Origin: Clostridia bacterium
GTDB lineage: Bacteria; Bacillota_E; RBS10-35; JAJYVN01
DNA length: 10,039 nt
Assembly (NCBI GenBank): GCA_027335515.1
Contig: DAHWHT010000355.1
Location: forward strand, 1 to 10,039
Direction: 5' to 3'
In this document: positions 6,070 through 10,039 of the stretch, piece after piece
Position numbering within the stretch: the stretch's first letter is position 1
Layout: each line of letters opens with the position of its first letter
Made by a program: the position numbers and the translations under genes
Notes under the pieces: model-generated
What the model was told of the DNA's origin: nothing
The model's input: the letters and a program-made list of their open reading frames with translations, nothing else
The model's database searches: none

Positions 6070-7377
6070 GTGCGGACGGCGGTCCGGATGCCGCAGTTGG
6101 GTGAAGCGGTGGTCGAAGGAACCATCGACCGTTGGCTCAAGCGGGTGGGGGATCGCGTCGAGCGCTTCGAACCGCTCGTCGAGGTGATGACCGACAAGGT
6201 CAACACCGAAATTCCCTCCCCCCTCACCGGGGTCCTGGAGGAGATCGCGGCGGAGCCGGGCACGGCGGTGAAGATCGGCGAACCGATCGCCTGGATCGCC
6301 GCCGAGGACGGCGCGGCCGAGACGGCGGCGCCGTCCCCGGTACCGGTCGAGGCCGAGACGGCCGCGGCCGGGCCGACGGGGACCACGGATGCCCCGACCG
6401 CCGCGGCCGCAGGCGTGCCGGCGGGCCTGTTCCCCTCCTCGCCGGCCGAGGGCACGCCGCTTTCGGCGCCCGTGGCCGCGAGCGCGGGCGGCACGGGCTT
6501 CTCGCCGGCGGTGCGCCGCCTGGCGGCCGAGTATGGGGTCGACCTTCACCGGGTGACCGGAACCGGGAGCGGCGGGCGCGTGACCCGCGACGATGTCATC
6601 GCCCACGCCAACCGCCAGCGCCAGGCGCAGCCCCAGGGCGCCGCCGCCGAGCCGCAGCGGTCCTCGGAGGCGCCCGGCCCCGAGGAGGAACTCGTCGAAC
6701 CGAGCGCCCTGCGCCGCGCCATCGCCGCCCGGATGGTGGAAAGCACGCGCACCATCCCGCACGCCTGGATGATGGTGGAGGCCGACGTCACCGGCCTGGT
6801 TCGCCTGCGCCAGGGGGTGCGCGCCGAGTTCGCGCGGCGCGAGGGCTTCGACCTCACCTACTTCCCCTTCTTCGTCAAGGCCGTGGTGGAAGGACTGCGC
6901 CAGCAGCCCAGCGTCAACGCCTCCTGGACCGACCTCGGCATCCGCTACCACCGGCGCATCAACCTGGGCATCGCCGTCGCCGCCGAAGAAGGATTGGTCG
7001 TTCCGGTGCTGCGGTCCGCCGACGGCATGAGCGTCGCCGGCATCGCCCGAGCGGTGCGTGAAATCGCGGCCCGCGCCCGGGCCGGCGACCTCGGCCCGGC
7101 GGACATGCGGGAGGGAACGTTCACCGTCAACAACACCGGAGCGCTGGGCTCCATCGTGTCCATGCCGATCATCAACCCGCCGCAATCGGGGATCATCACC
7201 CTGGAGACCATTCAGGCCCGGCCGGCGGTCGTGGGCGAGGGCATCGCCATCCGCCAACTCGTCAACCTCTCGTTCTCCTTCGACCACCGCGTGGCCGACG
7301 GCCTGACGGCGGGCCGCTTCATGCAGACGGTCCGCCGGGTCATGGAAAGCTACGCCCCAGGCGATCCCGTCTACTGA
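6070..7377 (+). CDS. bkdC: Lipoyl acyltransferase E2 of the 2-oxoacid dehydrogenase complex
   Basis: This dihydrolipoamide acyltransferase forms the complex core and transfers the acyl group from lipoyl-lysine to CoA. The product has 435 residues from GTG 6070. It has one lipoyl domain (about 2-78; [13 protein letters not shown], modified lysine K43 in VMTDKVNTE), then an Ala/Pro/Thr/Glu-rich flexible linker (about 79-142). A peripheral-subunit-binding domain follows (about 143-185; [32 protein letters not shown]), then a second linker and the catalytic domain from about 210 ([15 protein letters not shown]) to the end. The active-site motif is SFDHRVADG with H406 and D410. The frame is open back to 5833, but that region overlaps E1 beta and lacks homology; GTG 6067 is the close alternative, with GGGGG at 6058-6062 serving either start. 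The substrate is inferred from the E1 subunits. lipA follows by 14 nt. Confidence 0.93.
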   Translation: MRTAVRMPQLGEAVVEGTIDRWLKRVGDRVERFEPLVEVMTDKVNTEIPSPLTGVLEEIAAEPGTAVKIGEPIAWIAAEDGAAETAAPSPVPVEAETAAAGPTGTTDAPTAAAAGVPAGLFPSSPAEGTPLSAPVAASAGGTGFSPAVRRLAAEYGVDLHRVTGTGSGGRVTRDDVIAHANRQRQAQPQGAAAEPQRSSEAPGPEEELVEPSALRRAIAARMVESTRTIPHAWMMVEADVTGLVRLRQGVRAEFARREGFDLTYFPFFVKAVVEGLRQQPSVNASWTDLGIRYHRRINLGIAVAAEEGLVVPVLRSADGMSVAGIARAVREIAARARAGDLGPADMREGTFTVNNTGALGSIVSMPIINPPQSGIITLETIQARPAVVGEGIAIRQLVNLSFSFDHRVADGLTAGRFMQTVRRVMESYAPGDPVY

Positions 7378-7387
7378 AAGGGGGTGG
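7378..7387 (+). promoter_or_regulatory. Strong ribosome binding site of lipA
   Basis: The 14 nt between the E2 stop and the lipA ATG contain AAGGGGGTGG, with GGGGG ending 7 nt before the ATG. It fixes the lipA start at 7392 and indicates that lipA is cotranscribed with E2. Confidence 0.6.
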
Positions 7388-7391
7388 ACCG

Positions 7392-8351
7392 ATGCCGGGT
7401 GAAGGCGCGATCCCGGTGGCGGAGATCGACGACATTCCCCCACGCACCGCGCGGGAGCGGGCCATGGGCGGCGGGTCGCTCCCCGGCCGGCGGCCGCCGT
7501 GGTTGAAGGCCCCGCTGCCCGGGGGCGAAGGGTATGCGCGGGTGCGCGGCCTGATGCGGGGCCTGGCCCTGCACACGGTGTGCGAGGAGGCCCACTGCCC
7601 GAACATCGGCGAGTGCTGGGCCCACGGCACCGCGACCTTCATGATCCTCGGCCGTGTCTGCACGCGGGCCTGCGGCTTTTGCGCCGTGACCACGGGAGCC
7701 CCCCGCGGCCTGGTCGACGTTCAGGAGCCGGACCGCGTCGCCGACGCCGTGGCGCGCCTGGACCTGCGGCACGTCGTCATCACCTCGGTGGCCCGCGACG
7801 ACCTGCCCGACGGGGGCAGCGCCATCTTTGCCCAGACGATCGCGGCCGTGCGGGCGTTGAGCCCCCGCACCCACATCGAGGTCCTCATCCCCGACCTGCA
7901 AGGGCAGGTGGAGGGGCTGCGGCGCATCCTGGGCGCCGCACCGGACATCCTCAACCACAACATTGAGACCTGCCGGCGCCTGACGCCGCAGGTGCGGGCG
8001 CGGGCCCGCTACGACCGCACCCTGGAACTGCTGGCGCGGGCGCGCGACTTCGCCCCCGCGGGGATGCGCACCAAGTCCGGCTTCATGGTCGGCTTGGGCG
8101 AAACGATGGGGGAATGCTTACAGACCATGGACGACCTGCGGCAGAGCGGCGTTTCCATCCTCACCATCGGACAGTATCTGCGGCCCGGCCCGCAGCACCT
8201 GCCGCTGCGCCGTTACTACACCCCCGAGGAGTTTTCCCGGTTGCGTTCCGAGGCCCTGGACCGCGGCTTCGCCCACTGCGAGTCCGGCCCGTTGGTCCGC
8301 AGTTCCTACCACGCCCACGAACAGAGCCAACAGGCCGCGGCCCGCGCGTAA
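7392..8351 (+). CDS. lipA: Lipoyl synthase
   Basis: This 319-residue radical-SAM enzyme inserts two sulfurs into octanoyl groups bound to lipoyl domains, here most obviously that of the E2 encoded just upstream. All diagnostic residues are present. Auxiliary Fe-S cluster cysteines are C64, C69 and C75 ([14 protein letters not shown]). The radical-SAM CX3CX2C motif is C90, C94 and C97 ([10 protein letters not shown]). The C-terminal RSSYHA motif at 303-308 supplies the serine ligand of the auxiliary cluster. Other family segments include [54 protein letters not shown] and [10 protein letters not shown]. The first ~35 residues form a poorly conserved N-terminal extension, common in the family, before [10 protein letters not shown]. 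No octanoyltransferase (lipB/lipM) or E3 gene is in the window. Expression is presumably tied to the dehydrogenase operon. Confidence 0.97.
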   Translation: MPGEGAIPVAEIDDIPPRTARERAMGGGSLPGRRPPWLKAPLPGGEGYARVRGLMRGLALHTVCEEAHCPNIGECWAHGTATFMILGRVCTRACGFCAVTTGAPRGLVDVQEPDRVADAVARLDLRHVVITSVARDDLPDGGSAIFAQTIAAVRALSPRTHIEVLIPDLQGQVEGLRRILGAAPDILNHNIETCRRLTPQVRARARYDRTLELLARARDFAPAGMRTKSGFMVGLGETMGECLQTMDDLRQSGVSILTIGQYLRPGPQHLPLRRYYTPEEFSRLRSEALDRGFAHCESGPLVRSSYHAHEQSQQAAARA

Positions 8352-8636
8352 CGGGGTGCGGCAGGTCGATGCCCACCGCCGCCGGGCGCCGCGGCCACGG
8401 GGATCCTCATACCTCCCAAGGCCTGCGCGCGGCGCGCGCCGCTTGCACCGCGCGCAGGCGGGCCACCGGAAGCGCAACCTGCCCCCACGGTATCACCGGG
8501 ATCCAGGAGGGGGTGCGCGGCGCCATCCGGGTCGACCGACCAGCGGTTGCGCCGGGCCCTGCGCCGACGGCCGATGGCTGCGGCCATCGGCAGCCAGGTC
8601 TCATGAACCTCATGAACCTCCTTTCGTCCGACCACC
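8352..8636 (+). other. Structured stretch after lipA with no clear gene
   Basis: Between the lipA stop and the terminator lie ~285 nt without a convincing plus-strand gene. It contains a 12-bp perfect stem (8421-8432 with 8448-8459, 15-nt loop) and a 9-bp perfect stem with a 4-nt loop (8570-8578 with 8583-8591). A tandem duplication CATGAACCT (8602-8610, 8611-8619) is also present. If the operon is transcribed to the terminator, this is a long structured 3' untranslated region; an independent small RNA is also possible. No known RNA family was matched with confidence. Confidence 0.45.
8407..8613 (-). CDS. Candidate small ORF with a perfect Shine-Dalgarno sequence (speculative)
   Basis: On the minus strand AAAGGAGG (8624-8617) lies 3 nt before ATG 8613, and a second in-frame ATG follows at 8604. 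The frame runs 68 codons to TGA 8407, encoding an Arg/Ala/Pro-rich peptide starting MRFMRPGCRW. I recognise no family. The 3-nt spacing is short, the composition is what random GC-rich sequence produces, and no promoter is seen. It is listed because the ribosome binding site is the best-matching one in the whole intergenic stretch. Confidence 0.15.
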   Translation of the reverse strand: MRFMRPGCRWPQPSAVGAGPGATAGRSTRMAPRTPSWIPVIPWGQVALPVARLRAVQAARAARRPWEV

Positions 8637-8679
8637 GCCGGGCCGCCGGCACCCGGCGGCCCGGCTCTTTTGCCCTTTT
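8637..8679 (+). terminator. Rho-independent terminator of the bkd-lipA operon
   Basis: GCCGGGCCGCCGG (8637-8649) and CCGGCGGCCCGGC (8653-8665) form a perfect 13-bp all-G/C stem with the loop CAC. It is followed by TCTTTT and, after GCCC, a second TTTT. The T-rich side indicates action on plus-strand transcripts, which places the end of the dehydrogenase/lipA transcript here. The minus-strand side lacks a T-run, so it should not terminate the permease transcript efficiently. Confidence 0.85.
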
Positions 8680-8786
8680 CCCCACCACCGTGCGGGAAGG
8701 GTTGGCCCGGCCCGCCGCTGCCCCTCGCCCGCGCGAGCGCCAGGCCAGGATCCGCCACCCTCAGAGCCGTGGACAGGGCCGCCCGG
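8680..8786. other. Convergent spacer with nothing identified
   Basis: These ~107 nt lie between the plus-strand terminator and the stop of the minus-strand permease. I see no gene, and no clear terminator for the permease; only short, weak G/C inverted repeats such as CTCGC/GCGAG around 8727-8740. Confidence 0.4.
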
Positions 8787-10039
8787 TCACACCGTGCGCA
8801 GTGCCTCGGTCGGGGCCAGCGACGCGGCGCGCTGTGCGGGTAGGAGGCCGGAAAGGGCGCCGATGGCCACCGCCGCGGTCAGCCCCCCGCCCCAGGCCAG
8901 CGGCGGCACCACCATTGCCCAGCCCTTGCTCAGCGCATACACGGCCGTCGCCACCACGCCCAAGGTGATGCCGACCACCCCGCCCATCCCGGCGAGCAGC
9001 ATCGCCTCGGACAGGAACTGGACGCGAACATGGTGGCGCGTCGCACCGAGCGCCCGCCGCAGTCCAATCTCCCGCCGGCGCTCCAGCACCGAGATCACCA
9101 TGATGTTGGCCACACCGATGGCGCCGACCAACAGCGCCACCGCCGCCAGTCCGACGAACAGGCCCGTGAAGGCGTTTTTCGCCTCGGCCCGCGCCACCAG
9201 CGCCTTGGAGGGTTGGCTGACGCTCACCCCGCTCGGGTCCTCGGGGTCCGCCTGCGGTCCGAGCAGGTTGTCGACGGCGGCGACCGCAGGGGGCGCCGCC
9301 CGCACGTAGAGCGTGCTGGGATGGCCATCGAAGCCAAGAAAGTTCTCGGCCGCCGGATACCCGATCAGCGCGGAGGTGTTGATCTCCGGCGCCAGGGCGG
9401 ACGGGCTTAAGATACCCGCCACATAGAACCACATGCCGCCCAGCCACAGCCGCTCGCCCGGCACCACTTGGTCGATGCCCAGTTGGGCCGCCGCCTGCGA
9501 GCCGAGCACCACGACGGGCTCGGCCGCCGTCGCGGCGTTGAGATAGCTCCCCTGCACGGTCGTGGCGCCGATGACGGATGGTAGGTTCAGGCTCGCCTCG
9601 CGCACCGTGATCCCGCCGGTCTCGCCGGCCGGAAGGAGCTGGTTGCGGTAGACATTGGCCGGCGGGGCCCCGGCGTTCTGCGCCGTTCCGGTGTCCGCGA
9701 CCGCCAGGATGTTTCCAAGGCGGCCCACCATGCTCGGGGCGGCGATGGGCATCGTGCCAGCCTGGCCCAGGAAGTTGGTGCCGGTGGTCACCGTGAGCAG
9801 ATTGGTGCCCAGACGGTCGATCTCGGCCAACAGCCCTGCTTGGGACGAGGAGGAAAGGCCCAGCACGGCCACGGTCGCAGCCACGCCGATGGCGATGCCC
9901 AGGGCGGACATCGCCGCGCGCTGCCAGCGGGCCCGCAGGCCCGCGGCCGCCAGGCGGACCAGGTCCCGGATCCCCAGCCGCGCGGGCACCGGTCGGGCGG
10001 CGCGCGGAGCGGACGGCGCGGCGGCCGGCCCCGCCTCCG
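8787..10039 (-). CDS. MacB/FtsX-type ABC transporter permease, 5' end probably off the window
   Basis: This membrane subunit of an ABC exporter belongs to the MacB/FtsX permease group, partnering a LolD/MacB-type ATPase. Counting from GTG 9989 (400 residues), a first membrane segment lies at about 27-48 (MSALGIAIGVAATVAVLGL), followed by an extracytoplasmic MacB-type domain (about 50-265). The FtsX domain comes next: TM2 about 274-302, then the cytoplasmic motif ERRREIGLRRALGA (303-316) that contacts the ATPase, TM3 about 325-352, TM4 about 359-384, and the typical end PAQRAASLAPTEALRTV. GTG 9989 has no Shine-Dalgarno site. The same frame stays open to the window edge, encoding an Ala/Pro-rich stretch with high GC3, so the real start probably lies further upstream. 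The transported substrate (peptide, lipid or drug) cannot be told; the ATPase is probably just outside the window or fused. Confidence 0.9.
   Translation of the reverse strand, partial: EAGPAAAPSAPRAARPVPARLGIRDLVRLAAAGLRARWQRAAMSALGIAIGVAATVAVLGLSSSSQAGLLAEIDRLGTNLLTVTTGTNFLGQAGTMPIAAPSMVGRLGNILAVADTGTAQNAGAPPANVYRNQLLPAGETGGITVREASLNLPSVIGATTVQGSYLNAATAAEPVVVLGSQAAAQLGIDQVVPGERLWLGGMWFYVAGILSPSALAPEINTSALIGYPAAENFLGFDGHPSTLYVRAAPPAVAAVDNLLGPQADPEDPSGVSVSQPSKALVARAEAKNAFTGLFVGLAAVALLVGAIGVANIMVISVLERRREIGLRRALGATRHHVRVQFLSEAMLLAGMGGVVGITLGVVATAVYALSKGWAMVVPPLAWGGGLTAAVAIGALSGLLPAQRAASLAPTEALRTV

Noticed and set aside
4785..6494. A 569-codon minus-strand frame opposite E1/E2
   Set aside because: It is antisense to conserved genes with clear catalytic motifs; composition is low-complexity and no domain is seen.
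5899..7443. A 514-codon minus-strand frame opposite E2
   Set aside because: It mirrors the E2 coding frame and has a His/Gly/Arg-rich product with no recognisable domain.
8468..8608. Fragments resembling a cobalamin riboswitch (CCCCCACGGTATCACCGGG at about 8483-8501, and a hairpin followed by AGCCAGG at 8592-8598)
   Set aside because: The essential core (GGTG..A..CCGG) is missing, the B12 box diverges after AGCCAGG, and no gene lies downstream on the plus strand. An Infernal scan with RF00174 would settle it.
8602..8619. Tandem CATGAACCT repeat as a possible start of a tandem or CRISPR-like array
   Set aside because: There are only two 9-nt units with no spacer; no further copies occur in the window.
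8114..8968. Plus-strand frame running from inside lipA through the terminator
   Set aside because: It overlaps lipA out of frame, runs through a rho-independent terminator and into the antisense of the permease gene.

Overview
The window is very GC-rich (about 70% by eye), tightly packed and strongly GC-biased at third codon positions. The gene mix suggests a high-GC, deep-branching Gram-positive such as a Thermaerobacter/Symbiobacterium-like member of the Bacillota: a YetF-type DUF421 membrane protein, a ComEB-like dCMP deaminase, a Bkd-type 2-oxoacid dehydrogenase with its own lipA, and a MacB/FtsX-type permease. This placement is inference; no rRNA or other phylogenetic marker is present.

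Layout. (1) Positions 1-721 (+) hold the 3' part of a DUF421/YetF membrane protein gene, followed by a short intact gene (861-1337, +) whose product looks like the catalytic half of a tyrosine recombinase with most active-site residues lost. (2) A compact minus-strand pair follows: a dCMP/cytidine deaminase-family gene (2357-1872) and, 13 nt after it, a gamma-class carbonic anhydrase-like hexapeptide protein (1858-1334). The latter converges on the recombinase-like gene so that the stop codons overlap. (3) Divergent from this pair are two translationally coupled plus-strand genes: an unrecognised protein (2435-3118) and a protein resembling DUF2103 with a long basic tail (3115-3699). The second gene carries a near-perfect 20-bp hairpin inside its coding sequence. 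(4) The central operon, 3937-8351 (+), encodes branched-chain-type 2-oxoacid dehydrogenase E1 alpha, E1 beta and E2, followed 14 nt later by lipoyl synthase. E1 would decarboxylate the 2-oxoacid with ThDP, E2 would carry the acyl group on its single lipoyl lysine to CoA, and LipA would build the lipoyl group that E2 needs. E3 (dihydrolipoamide dehydrogenase) is not in the window. (5) About 290 nt after lipA lies a strong rho-independent terminator (8637-8679), and the stretch in between contains further hairpins. (6) The right end is a minus-strand MacB/FtsX-type ABC transporter permease (8787 to the window edge), whose frame stays open off the window.

Most of the window is ordinary metabolism. 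The parts that deserve a second look are the catalytically dead recombinase-like gene, the unknown/DUF2103-like gene pair with its intragenic hairpin, the hairpin between E1 beta and E2, and the structured stretch between lipA and its terminator. I found no CRISPR array, tRNA, rRNA, insertion sequence or defence system.
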